Of a stretch of DNA of 64,000 nt, positions 38,225 to 46,811 are shown one piece after another. This DNA comes from JAFALK01 sp042701975 (lineage in GTDB: Bacteria; Pseudomonadota; Gammaproteobacteria; Burkholderiales; Burkholderiaceae_C), in contig CP170561.1 of assembly GCA_042701975.1 (NCBI GenBank), positions 992,001 through 1,056,000 on the forward strand. The letters run 5' to 3'. The stretch's first letter is position 1. Each line of letters starts with the position of its first letter. The notes beneath the pieces were generated by a model that was not told the DNA's origin, did no database searches, and saw nothing but the letters and a program-made list of their open reading frames with translations. Made by a program: the position numbers and the translations under genes.

Positions 38225-39490
38225 GTGAGCGAAGAAATCCGCAAGCGCCGTTCATGGCTGGACGGCTTCATGGCCTACGCGCTGCCCAAGCGCACCTCCG
38301 AGGCCCAGCTGCGTGAGCGCATCGTCGTGCTCGACCAGCTGCTCTACGGCCTGTGGAACCTGGGCGAGAACCTCATCTTTGCCTGGACCCCGATGGAGCG
38401 CGGCCTGCGCCTGCTGGTGGCGCCGCATCCGCTGCTGACCGAGTTCGCACAGGCCGGCCCCGCCGCCGAGGTCCAGCGCCGCACCCGGCTGCTCGATGAA
38501 CTCCTGGCCACGCAGGCGCACCTGAGCGCGGCGCAGTTCGAGCGCATGGCGCACGAGCTCGGCGTCGAGCCGCAGGTCGTGCCGCTGAACTTCGACCCCG
38601 ACGCGCAGCTGGGCCTGGACCTGATCGCCGCACTGATCGCCCGCTATGGCATCCGCCTGGTCGAAGACCGCGCCGTCATCTTGTTCGACGCCGTGGGCTT
38701 CTCGCTGCTCACGCCGCTGCAGCAGGTGGTGCAGCTCAACAGCCTGTCCTGCTCGGTCAATGCCGCCTACGCGCGGCTGCTGGACCGCGAGATCAACATC
38801 AACTTCGCCCGCACGACGACGGGCGATGGCTTCTACATCTGGAACCGCATGCGCGGCATCGAGGCCAATGTGGAGCTCTACCAACTGATGCAGTTCGTGC
38901 TGGCCGACAACGCGCTGGCGCGTGAACGCGCGCGCCGGCCGGAATCCGTGCCGCGCCTGCGCGCCTGCTTTCACGTGGGCTCGCACTACGAGTTCCACCA
39001 GAGCGAAGGGCTCAACCCCACCTCGTTCAGCTACTTGGTCGGCCAGGTCACGATCGAGCTGGCGCGCATGATCGAGCGCGCGCTGCCCGGGCAGATCCTC
39101 GTGGGCAAGTTCAACACCCTGATGCGCGACGAGAACGACGGCGAGATCAAGCGCGTGGACTCCATCGACTTCGTGGAACGCACCCGCCAGCCGCTGCACG
39201 GCCTGCATGGCATCAGCCTGGCCGGCGCCGAGATCGACGACATCGCCTGCTACCTGACCGGTCGGCAGATCGAAGGCCCGCAGAGCGTGGGCGCAGCAGA
39301 TGACGACGATCTCGATGGCTTTGGCATCAGCGAGTTCGAGATCGCCGACAAGCACGGCCTGCCGCACCGGGTCTACAACGCCAAGATCAACATCCACCGC
39401 CATGAGGGCGAGCCGATCTACCTGGGCCTGCGCGAGGAAGACCTCGAAGACTTCCCGGCCCGTCTGGTGTCTGCCACAGCCACCAGCTGA
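38225..39490 (+). CDS. Class III nucleotide cyclase-like protein, orphan
   Basis: A 421-residue protein. The N-terminal 140 residues are helical and unrecognised. Residues 150-203 look like a class III cyclase core: VILFDAVGFS (metal-binding Asp155) and TTTGDGFYIW (GDGF 200-203). A C-terminal 120 residues include an acidic run DDDDLDGFG and are not recognised. The spacing and later residues are unlike a standard adenylate cyclase, so activity is uncertain. GTG 38225 was chosen because GGAG lies 9 bases upstream; ATG 38192 is the alternative. It precedes another cyclase-domain gene on the same strand. Confidence 0.65.
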   Translation: MSEEIRKRRSWLDGFMAYALPKRTSEAQLRERIVVLDQLLYGLWNLGENLIFAWTPMERGLRLLVAPHPLLTEFAQAGPAAEVQRRTRLLDELLATQAHLSAAQFERMAHELGVEPQVVPLNFDPDAQLGLDLIAALIARYGIRLVEDRAVILFDAVGFSLLTPLQQVVQLNSLSCSVNAAYARLLDREININFARTTTGDGFYIWNRMRGIEANVELYQLMQFVLADNALARERARRPESVPRLRACFHVGSHYEFHQSEGLNPTSFSYLVGQVTIELARMIERALPGQILVGKFNTLMRDENDGEIKRVDSIDFVERTRQPLHGLHGISLAGAEIDDIACYLTGRQIEGPQSVGAADDDDLDGFGISEFEIADKHGLPHRVYNAKINIHRHEGEPIYLGLREEDLEDFPARLVSATATS

Positions 39491-39526
39491 AGACGGCGCG
39501 GCACTCGCCAAAACACCACGCTCCCC

Positions 39527-39559
39527 GCCCGCAACCTGCCCGTAACCCGCCCGTAATTC
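39527..39559. repeat. Three-copy 11-bp tandem repeat
   Basis: Units GCCCGCAACCT, GCCCGTAACCC and GCCCGTAATTC start at 39527, 39538 and 39549. Two of them contain TAA on the plus strand. The array lies 36 bases after the stop of the cyclase-like gene and upstream of the cyclase-AAA-TPR gene. Confidence 0.75.
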
Positions 39560-39683
39560 ACACGGGGCGAGCATCAATTGCTGCCCGGCGAAGCACCGCG
39601 TCTCTCCGAATGTAATTTTTACCCTCCTACGCTGTAGGATGCTGCCCGAACCGTCGACGTTGACGGGACAGAGAACAAGGGCC

Positions 39684-42600
39684 ATGACCGACCTGTCCGA
39701 AGGCGCCGCGCCTCAGCCGGGGAGTGGGCAAAGGCGCCTCCTTACGCTGTTGTTCGCCGATCTGTCAGGCTCCACGCGCCTGGCCGAGGCGATGGAAGCC
39801 GAGCATTACGCGCTGATGCTGGCTGGATTGCGCCGCTGCTACCAGACCGAAGTGGCCCGCTACGGCGGCCAGGTCGTGCGCATCCAGGGCGACGGGCTGC
39901 TGGCCATCTTCGGCCACCCCCTGCCCCGTGAAGACGAAGGCCGCCGCGCCTGCGACTGCGCGCTCGCCCTGCACGAAGCCGTGCGCAAGCTCCCCATCCA
40001 GGGCGGTCCGGCCTGGGCACAGCAACTCACCCTGCACAGCGGCGTTCACGCCGGCCTGGTGCTGATGGACGCAGGCGACGAGGTGCGCGGCCGCTTCGAG
40101 CTCTTGGGCCACGCGCCCAGCGTGGCGGCACGCCTGTCTGAGCTGGCCGGCGCTGACGAGATCCTCGCCAGCGTGGACACGCTCGGCCCGCACCAGCACT
40201 TTTTCCAGACCTCTGCGCCGCGCATGCTGGCGCTCAAGGGCCGCACGGAGCCGCTGTCCGTCGTGCACGTGTGCGGCCGCGCCACGCTGGAGCGCCGCTT
40301 CGAGGCCAGCGTGCAGCGCGGCCTGGCGCCCTTCATCGGCCGTGAATCGGAGCTCGCGCAGCTGGAAACCGCGCTGGCCGATGCCCACCAGGGCCGGCCC
40401 AGCTGGATCAACCTGCGCGCGCCAGCCGGCGTTGGCAAGACGCGGCTGGCCGAGGAGTTCCTGCGCCGCGCCGCGGGCACCGCGCCGCTGCGCGTGCTGC
40501 GCGGCTACTGCGACCACGACCTGTCCGCCGAACCGCTGCAGCCTTTCATGCAGGCCCTGCGCGCGCTCGAACCGACCGAATCCGTCGAAGTCACGGCCGC
40601 CATCAAGGCCACGCTGGCCGCGCCACCGCACAAGCGCGGCGACGCCATCCTGGCCCTGCTCGATGCCCGGGCGCGCGAGCAGACCGTGCTGCTGGCGCTT
40701 GATGACCTGCAATGGGCGGACGACGCCAGCTTGGCGCTGGCCCACCGCCTGCACAGCCACGCCACCCAGGCCGGCCTGCGCTGCATGCTGGTCTCCACCA
40801 GCCGCCCGCAGACCCTGGGCGGCACCCTGCCCGCCGTGGCCGGCGGCGCCGCCAGCCATCTCGAGCTGCAGCCCTTCAGCGACGACGAAGCCGGCGCCGC
40901 CGTGAGCCAGCTGCTGCCCAGCACCGACCCCTTCGTCGCCGCCGAGATCCAGCGCCATGCGGGCGGCAACGCGCTCTTCATCGAGGAGCTCTGTCACGCG
41001 CTGGCGCACCAGCACACCAAGGCCCTGGGCGATCCGGTCGGCAGCACCTGGCTGGGCTCGCTGATCGAGTCGCGCATGACGCGCCTGGCGCCGCGCCAGG
41101 CCGCGCTGCTGCGCGCCGCCGCCGTCATCGGCAACGTGATCCCGCTGTGGCTGCTTGAACGCCTGAGCGGCCTGAGCGCCAACGACCCGGCCGTGTACGC
41201 GCTGGCCGAGCAGGATTTCGTCTACCCCTCCCCTGGCGGCGAGGAGCTGCGCTTCAAGCACGGCGTGACCCACGAGGTCGTCTACCAGGCCGTGGGCCTG
41301 CATGAGCGCCAGGCCCTGCACCGGCGCGTGGCGCAGGAGCTGCGTGCGCGTGCCGAGGCCGGCGGGCCGCAGGCCTCGCACGAGCTGCTGGCTTATCACG
41401 ACGGCGCGGCCGGCGACTGGACGCGCGCGGCCGAACACGCCGAGGTGGCCGGCGACCTGGCCCTGGCCGCCTCCGCTCTGGACCGCGCCAAGAAACAGTT
41501 CCGCGCGGCCCTTGGCGCCCTTGAATACCTGCCCGATGGCGAAGCGCGGCGCCTGCGCTGGATCGCCATCGCCCAGCGCTTCGGCCTGGCCTGCGTGTTC
41601 GATGGCTCGCGTGCCGACATGCGCGTGCTGCGCCACGCCGTGCAGCTCGCCCACGGCCAGCCCGATCCGGGCCTGCGCGCCCGGGCCGACTACTGGTACG
41701 GCTACGTCAGCTACGCACTCGGCGATGCCCGCGCCTCGGTCGAGCATTGCCAGCGCGGCCTGGCGCAGGCCGAGGAATTCGGCGACGCACCCTTGATCGC
41801 GCAGGTGCGCGGCACGCTGGGCCAGGCCCACGCCGCCGCCGCCAGCTATCAACCGGCGATCGAGCTGCTGGACGAAGCCATCCACAGCCAGCGCGCCGTC
41901 CAGCAGGCCATGGCTGCGAAGGGCAAGCGCTCCAGCCGCCCGCCCGTGGGCCTGGCCTATTCGATGGCCTGCCGCGGCGCAGTGGCCGGCGACCTGGGCC
42001 GCTTCGGCGAGGCGCGCGAACTCTTTGGCGAAGCACTCGATCTGGTGCGCGGCAGCGAGCATCCGGTCGAGGCCTCCATCCAGGGCCTCTACGCCGCCAT
42101 CCTGCTGTGGCAGAGCGCTTGGGTCGAGGCGCAGGTGGCCGCGGCCGAAGCCCACCGCATCGGCGGCCAGGTGCGCAGCCTCTTCACCTTCTCGATGGGC
42201 CAGGCCGCGGGCGCTTACGGCGCCTGGCGCGAGCACCGCGCGCCGACGGCCCTGGCCTCGCTGCAAGAAGCCACGACCTGGCTGGCGCCGCGCGGCGGCG
42301 GCCTCTTCAACTCCTGGAACCAGGGCTGGCTGGCCGAGCTGCACCTGGCGCAGGGCGATGCCGTCCAGGCCCGCCGCCACGTCGCCCAGGCCCTGCGACG
42401 TGCCCGCGCCAGCGACTGGCTCGGCGTGGCCATGGCCTACCGCACGGCGGCGCGCGCCGCTGTGCTTCAGCCAGAGGGCACCGCCCAGGCACGCCGCTAT
42501 CTGCAGCACGCGCGCCGCGTGGCCGAGCAGCGCCAGTCGCCGCACGACCAAGCGGTGAACGACCTCTGCGCGGCCGAGCTGTTCGGCGATGCCGCAGCGC

Positions 42601-42701
42601 TCGACGCAGCCGAAGCCGCCTTCGAGCGCCTGCAGATGCCCGGCTACCTGGCCGAGGCTAGAGCTGCCAGGTCAGCGCCAGCGGCGAGGCAGTGGGCCTG
42701 A
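39684..42701 (+). CDS. Adenylate/guanylate cyclase-AAA ATPase-TPR regulator
   Basis: A 1005-residue protein. Residues 18-190 are a class III cyclase domain (TLLFADLSGSTRLAE with Asp26; VVRIQGDGLLAIFGHP with the second metal site at 69-71). An AAA/NB-ARC-like ATPase follows, with Walker A APAGVGKTR at about 246-254 and Walker B-like VLLALDDLQWADD. The C-terminal half (about 550-1000) is Ala/Leu/Arg-rich tandem helices in a TPR-like pattern. Proteins of this layout couple nucleotide signalling to protein interaction; there is no DNA-binding domain. ATG 39684 was preferred over a frame beginning 45 bases upstream. The 3' end overlaps the convergent DyP-P450 gene by 44 bases. Confidence 0.88.
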   Translation: MTDLSEGAAPQPGSGQRRLLTLLFADLSGSTRLAEAMEAEHYALMLAGLRRCYQTEVARYGGQVVRIQGDGLLAIFGHPLPREDEGRRACDCALALHEAVRKLPIQGGPAWAQQLTLHSGVHAGLVLMDAGDEVRGRFELLGHAPSVAARLSELAGADEILASVDTLGPHQHFFQTSAPRMLALKGRTEPLSVVHVCGRATLERRFEASVQRGLAPFIGRESELAQLETALADAHQGRPSWINLRAPAGVGKTRLAEEFLRRAAGTAPLRVLRGYCDHDLSAEPLQPFMQALRALEPTESVEVTAAIKATLAAPPHKRGDAILALLDARAREQTVLLALDDLQWADDASLALAHRLHSHATQAGLRCMLVSTSRPQTLGGTLPAVAGGAASHLELQPFSDDEAGAAVSQLLPSTDPFVAAEIQRHAGGNALFIEELCHALAHQHTKALGDPVGSTWLGSLIESRMTRLAPRQAALLRAAAVIGNVIPLWLLERLSGLSANDPAVYALAEQDFVYPSPGGEELRFKHGVTHEVVYQAVGLHERQALHRRVAQELRARAEAGGPQASHELLAYHDGAAGDWTRAAEHAEVAGDLALAASALDRAKKQFRAALGALEYLPDGEARRLRWIAIAQRFGLACVFDGSRADMRVLRHAVQLAHGQPDPGLRARADYWYGYVSYALGDARASVEHCQRGLAQAEEFGDAPLIAQVRGTLGQAHAAAASYQPAIELLDEAIHSQRAVQQAMAAKGKRSSRPPVGLAYSMACRGAVAGDLGRFGEARELFGEALDLVRGSEHPVEASIQGLYAAILLWQSAWVEAQVAAAEAHRIGGQVRSLFTFSMGQAAGAYGAWREHRAPTALASLQEATTWLAPRGGGLFNSWNQGWLAELHLAQGDAVQARRHVAQALRRARASDWLGVAMAYRTAARAAVLQPEGTAQARRYLQHARRVAEQRQSPHDQAVNDLCAAELFGDAAALDAAEAAFERLQMPGYLAEARAARSAPAARQWA

Positions 42702-45700
42702 GCACGCCTGCTTCGAGCAGCGCCGCCAGCAGGCCCTGCAGCACGCCCATGCCCATGTTGTAGCCCGAGCAGGCGTGGATCGTCGGGTTCTGCGAGATCT
42801 CCGGGCGCGGCCCGCCGAAAGCGGTGAGGTAGTCAGGGTTTTGCGTCATCGCCGACCCCAAGCCGACGATCACCCGCCGGCCCTTGGCGACCTTCACCTG
42901 GCCGATCTGCGTGTCGCTCGCTGCCACGCGCCACACCGCAGCAGGCACGCCCACCTTGACCAGCGACTTCATCAGCGCCGGGCGCAGCACCTGGCCTGCC
43001 ATGGCAAACGGATCCGCGCCCGGCGACCACACGGCCTGCAGGCCCCAGAAGGCCTTGGTGTAGATGAGCCCGCCGTAGCTCACCTCCACATTGCCGAGCA
43101 CCGTGGGCGCAAAGCCCAGGATGATGCCGGCCAGCGTGCGCTCGACGAAGTCCGGATCGGCGGCGCTGACGAAGGGCTGTGCCGCAGCGACGATCTTGGC
43201 GCAGAGCTCCGGCAGCGGCTTCTTCTCCTTCTTCATCGAGGCCAGCCATTCGGCCGTCTGTTCCTTGATCGTCTTGCCCGCGGCCATGCCCAGCTCGCTG
43301 ACCTCGGGCCGCGGCTCGGGGCCGAAGACATGGCGCGAGACGAACATGAAGCCCACCGGGCAGCGGCGCCCCGGATTGTTCTCGGGATGCGGCTCTAGGC
43401 CCCAGACGTACTTGCCGTCTGGAATGCCGAACCAGACGGTCGTGAGCTTGGCCAAGGCCGCGCTGGCGTAGGCCTCGATGTCGATCGGCGCCTGGCTCAT
43501 CTGGGCCGACTGCGCGGCGCTGCGGATGACGCCGAGCACGCCCTTGCCGATCCCGTAGGCCAGCTCGAAACCCTCCTTCTCGGAGATGTTCCACAGCGCG
43601 GTGTTGATGATCGGGGCATGCTGGTCGTGGCCGAGGTCCGGGTCCTCGCCGAGAAAGCCCAGGCCGATGGACGAGCGCATGCGATCGCCGTAGCCCGACA
43701 CCGAGAAGCGCCCACCGCGATCGCGCAGGATCTCCTGCACTTCGGCGTCATTGCCCACCATCACGCCGTAGGCGGTCTCGACCACGCCGCCTTGCTTGCG
43801 CACATAGTCCCAGGCGATGTCGGCCGTCTCACGGCTTTCCACCCAGACCTGCCAGGCCTTGGCATCGCGGGTGTCGGGAACGCGGCGGGGCGGCGGCTGC
43901 ACTGCAGCGGGCGTGCTCTCGTGCAGGGCCTTGGCCAGGTCCTTCAGCGCGGGAATCGAGGGCGCGAAGTAGTAGCCCCCCCATTGCAGCTCGACGAGCG
44001 GCTGGTCGCCGAGGTCGATGCGATAGCTGCGGCCTTCGTGCTCGAACGTCATGATGCGTGACTCGCCGCTCGTCGGCACGCCCAGGAAGGGATCGGACTG
44101 CCCCGCGTAGCCGCCGCTGCTGTTGGCCCCGGCCATCCATCGCTGCACGACCTCGAACTGCTCGGCGATGTTGGCGTTGTAGGCCATGAAGACGAGGCCG
44201 CGATCGGCGTCGCCCGGCGCACCGTAGCTCATGCCCCGACGCAGCAGGCGCGGCATGGCGGCCTGGCCGGTGGCGCCCATGTCGCGCGGGTTGGCGCGGC
44301 GCACGTGCGAGTGGAAGGGGCACTTGGAGGCCTGCGGATCGCTGGCGTAGTTGAAGTCGTTGGTGGGCCGGCTGGAGCCGCTCACCAGCGGCCGCCCATC
44401 GGGCCAGCGGCCCATCATCTTGGCCATCAACAGCTCGGGCGCCAGGCCCAGGGCCTGCGCCTGCGCGGCCACGAGTGCAGAGAACCGTCCCACCTGCTGG
44501 CGCAGCTTGCGGATGACGAGGAAGCTGCCGTTGTCCAGCAGCGCGTTGGCCTGCACGGGCACGGGCGCTGCATCGCGACTCGTGCGGTAGCCGAGCAGCA
44601 GCTCGCCGCAGGGCACTTCGTCGGTCCACTGCTGGCCGGCGACGACGGGGTTGAGCTCTTCCGTCTTCGTCGTGCCCACCGGCTGGCTGATGCCGTCCAC
44701 GAAGCCGAAGGCTTCCTGCGTCACGCCGCCCGCGCCGGTGTTGCGCACCATGGGCTGCTGGTGCAGCACGATGACGCCGTCGGTCATGCGGTTGATCTTG
44801 TCGATGAACTTGCGTGCGGCCAGCGCGCCGCCGGCGCGCCAGCGCATCTGCAGCACGATGTGCACGGCGCTCGGGTCCACCGGATTGCCGTCGCGCGAGC
44901 GCGGCACCTTCCAGTGCTGCGGATGGTTGCAGCGCAGATCGCCGAGCACGCCGGCGCGCTGCTCCATGCCTTCGCGAAAGGCCTGCGGCAGCGTCACGAG
45001 CAGCTCGTCCTTGGCGCCCAGGGCCGTGAGGCCGGCCAGGCTCAGGCTCACATTGCAATAGGGCAGCTCGGACGGGATGCGGCCCTTCAGCGTGTCCTCC
45101 TCGGTCGTCACATCCAGCTTGCTCAGCCAGGCCAGCGCCTGCTTCTCCAGGCCCGGCTGCACCATCAGCAGCACGAGCTCGCCGCCGACCAGGTCGGGAT
45201 AGCCGCTCAGGATGCCGCCCTGCACCTGGCTCGGTGCGAGCGTCAGGCGCTGCGGCGTCTTCTTGAGCACGGGCGTGGGCTTCTCGAACCACTCGAGCAT
45301 GTCATAGAAGGCATCGCGCACCGGATCGCCGGGCGGGAAGAGCTTGGTGGTGTCGAGCTTGCGCAGCTCGAAGAGGATGTCGTGCGCGGCGCGCAGCAGG
45401 CACCAGCCGTCAGGATGCTTGTCGGGGTGGATGGTGAAGTAGCGCTGCATCGCGTGCATCGCCGCCACGCCGGCCAGCGCGGCGATGCCCAGCTGGCGCG
45501 TGGCGGGCGTGGAGCCGGGCAGAGCCGGGTAGTCGCCGGGCGAGGGCGTGCGCAGGCGCACGGCGGCCAGCTCGTCGGCGCCGTTGCTGCGCAGTTGCGC
45601 TTCGGTGCGCGCCAGGTACTCGTGGTCCATCACCGTGCGCTGGGACTCGATGTAGAGGAAGTCCGCCGGCACCTCGTTGGCGCGCACCCAGCGCGCGTAC

Positions 45701-46113
45701 TCGGCAAAGCCGATGTCGCGCGAGAGCTTGTAGTCGACCGAGTGACACAGGATCAGATCGAGCGTCGTGCCCAGGTCGCGCCAGATCACGCGCATGTAAG
45801 GCTCCCAGCCGCCGTCGAAGCACACATTGAGCAGCAAGCGCGCGGGCTGGTCGCTGCCGGGCGGCGGATCGATCACGGCCCAGCGGAAGGAATGGACGAT
45901 GCGAAAGCGCGTGACCACGTCGGTGAAGGGCGGCGGCGGATCGCTGGCCTCGCGCGAGGCCATGCGCATGGCGTTGATGGTCCGCAGCACCATGCGCAGG
46001 CGCGCCACATGGCTGATGGGCTCGGGCGCTTCGACGAAGCCGGCCTTGATGGGTGTGAGCAGCGTGAGGTCGGTGATGCCGCCAAGCTGCGTGTCAACGC
46101 GTGTTGCTGTCAT
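42658..46113 (-). CDS. DyP-type peroxidase fused to a cytochrome P450-like domain
   Basis: A 1151-residue fusion in one uninterrupted frame. Residues 1-190 form an unassigned domain (RLRMVL, HSFRWAVIDPP, CFDGGWEPYMRVIW). Residues about 290-730 are DyP-type: GFVDG at 470-474, SFLVIRK with Arg535, and the heme-ligand region HVRRANPR with His603. Residues about 755-1151 resemble a P450: AYGVMVGNDAEV, RFSVSGYGDRM, and a cysteine-ligand loop HACSGYNMGMG (Cys1115). The usual ExxR is not visible between residues 1030 and 1070, and the I-helix reads GIILGFAPTVLGN rather than the acid-Thr pair. AGGGGGAACC before ATG 46113 fixes the start. No signal peptide is seen, so it is probably cytoplasmic. A two-heme peroxide-linked oxygenase is inferred. 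Confidence 0.85.
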   Translation of the reverse strand: MTATRVDTQLGGITDLTLLTPIKAGFVEAPEPISHVARLRMVLRTINAMRMASREASDPPPPFTDVVTRFRIVHSFRWAVIDPPPGSDQPARLLLNVCFDGGWEPYMRVIWRDLGTTLDLILCHSVDYKLSRDIGFAEYARWVRANEVPADFLYIESQRTVMDHEYLARTEAQLRSNGADELAAVRLRTPSPGDYPALPGSTPATRQLGIAALAGVAAMHAMQRYFTIHPDKHPDGWCLLRAAHDILFELRKLDTTKLFPPGDPVRDAFYDMLEWFEKPTPVLKKTPQRLTLAPSQVQGGILSGYPDLVGGELVLLMVQPGLEKQALAWLSKLDVTTEEDTLKGRIPSELPYCNVSLSLAGLTALGAKDELLVTLPQAFREGMEQRAGVLGDLRCNHPQHWKVPRSRDGNPVDPSAVHIVLQMRWRAGGALAARKFIDKINRMTDGVIVLHQQPMVRNTGAGGVTQEAFGFVDGISQPVGTTKTEELNPVVAGQQWTDEVPCGELLLGYRTSRDAAPVPVQANALLDNGSFLVIRKLRQQVGRFSALVAAQAQALGLAPELLMAKMMGRWPDGRPLVSGSSRPTNDFNYASDPQASKCPFHSHVRRANPRDMGATGQAAMPRLLRRGMSYGAPGDADRGLVFMAYNANIAEQFEVVQRWMAGANSSGGYAGQSDPFLGVPTSGESRIMTFEHEGRSYRIDLGDQPLVELQWGGYYFAPSIPALKDLAKALHESTPAAVQPPPRRVPDTRDAKAWQVWVESRETADIAWDYVRKQGGVVETAYGVMVGNDAEVQEILRDRGGRFSVSGYGDRMRSSIGLGFLGEDPDLGHDQHAPIINTALWNISEKEGFELAYGIGKGVLGVIRSAAQSAQMSQAPIDIEAYASAALAKLTTVWFGIPDGKYVWGLEPHPENNPGRRCPVGFMFVSRHVFGPEPRPEVSELGMAAGKTIKEQTAEWLASMKKEKKPLPELCAKIVAAAQPFVSAADPDFVERTLAGIILGFAPTVLGNVEVSYGGLIYTKAFWGLQAVWSPGADPFAMAGQVLRPALMKSLVKVGVPAAVWRVAASDTQIGQVKVAKGRRVIVGLGSAMTQNPDYLTAFGGPRPEISQNPTIHACSGYNMGMGVLQGLLAALLEAGVLRPTASPLALTWQL

Positions 46114-46384
46114 GGTTCCCCCTGCAATTCGACTAGTTCTGGTTGTTGATTGGGCCGTCAGCTGCGCCCCTGAGGCAACTGCGGAATGACCGGATGACGC
46201 GCGGCGCATTCTGTCGCCGATTGAGACAACCGTCCGTCCAACACGCAGTTCAAGCCGCAAACGGCGCAGTTGGTCGCTCGGCGCTCGCGCGGCCTTTGCC
46301 CAAGCAGGAAACTGCATTCAACGGACAAGCGCTGACCGATTCAATCAGCGCCACATGACAGCCAAAGCTGTCGGGGAGCTGAAC

Positions 46385-46663
46385 ATGAAGACCATCGCCA
46401 ACAAGACCCTTGCACTGACCGCCTTCGTCGCCCTGTTCGGCGCTGCCGGCCTGGCCGTGATGGAGTCGCAGCCTGCCAGCGCGCAGCCCGAGATCGTGAA
46501 GCTGGAGCCCGTGCTGGTCGTGGGCAAGCGCGCCACGAACACCGAAGCGCCCGTGGCCATCGTGCAGCTGCCGCGCGTGGAAGTCGTGGGCCACCGCGCC
46601 AGCAGTGGCGCGGTTTCCGCGACGGCCATGGCCAAGAACTGCACCGCTACTGCGGTCTGCTGA
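46385..46663 (+). CDS. Small secreted protein with duplicated TonB-box-like motif (copy 2)
   Basis: A 92-residue protein. A signal peptide spans about residues 1-33 (ALTAFVALFGAAGLAVM, cleavage near PASA-QP). The mature part repeats one motif: IVKLEPVLVVGK at 37-48 and IVQLPRVEVVGH at 59-70, then an Ala/Ser tail with two Cys (KNCTATAVC). It has the same design as the protein at 37818-38069, though the sequences differ outside the motif. GGGGAG 6 bases before ATG 46385 supports the start. It is divergent from the DyP-P450 gene across a 271-base gap. Confidence 0.8.
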   Translation: MKTIANKTLALTAFVALFGAAGLAVMESQPASAQPEIVKLEPVLVVGKRATNTEAPVAIVQLPRVEVVGHRASSGAVSATAMAKNCTATAVC

Positions 46664-46680
46664 AGTCACGCGTCAGTGCT

Positions 46681-46701
46681 GCGCCGGCTTCGAGTCGGCG
46701 C
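46681..46701 (+). terminator. Possible terminator hairpin after the small secreted protein gene
   Basis: GCGCCG (46681-46686) and CGGCGC (46696-46701) enclose a 9-base loop, 18 bases past the stop. The following GGCGTTTGTG holds only a short T-run, so termination would be weak. Confidence 0.4.
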
Positions 46702-46811
46702 GGCGTTTGTGAATTTCTCACATTGGCGCGAATCAAGATTTACGCGCTTCTCCCGGGCCTGGAGCCTACGCTTGAGTTTGATATTGCTGTCATCCAAGCA
46801 GGGAGAGAAAA

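Noticed and set aside
42658..46317. Start of the DyP-P450 gene at 46317 (68 extra residues)
   Set aside because: The extra part is Arg/Ser-rich and unstructured, and a strong AGGGGGAACC ribosome-binding site precedes the ATG at 46113.
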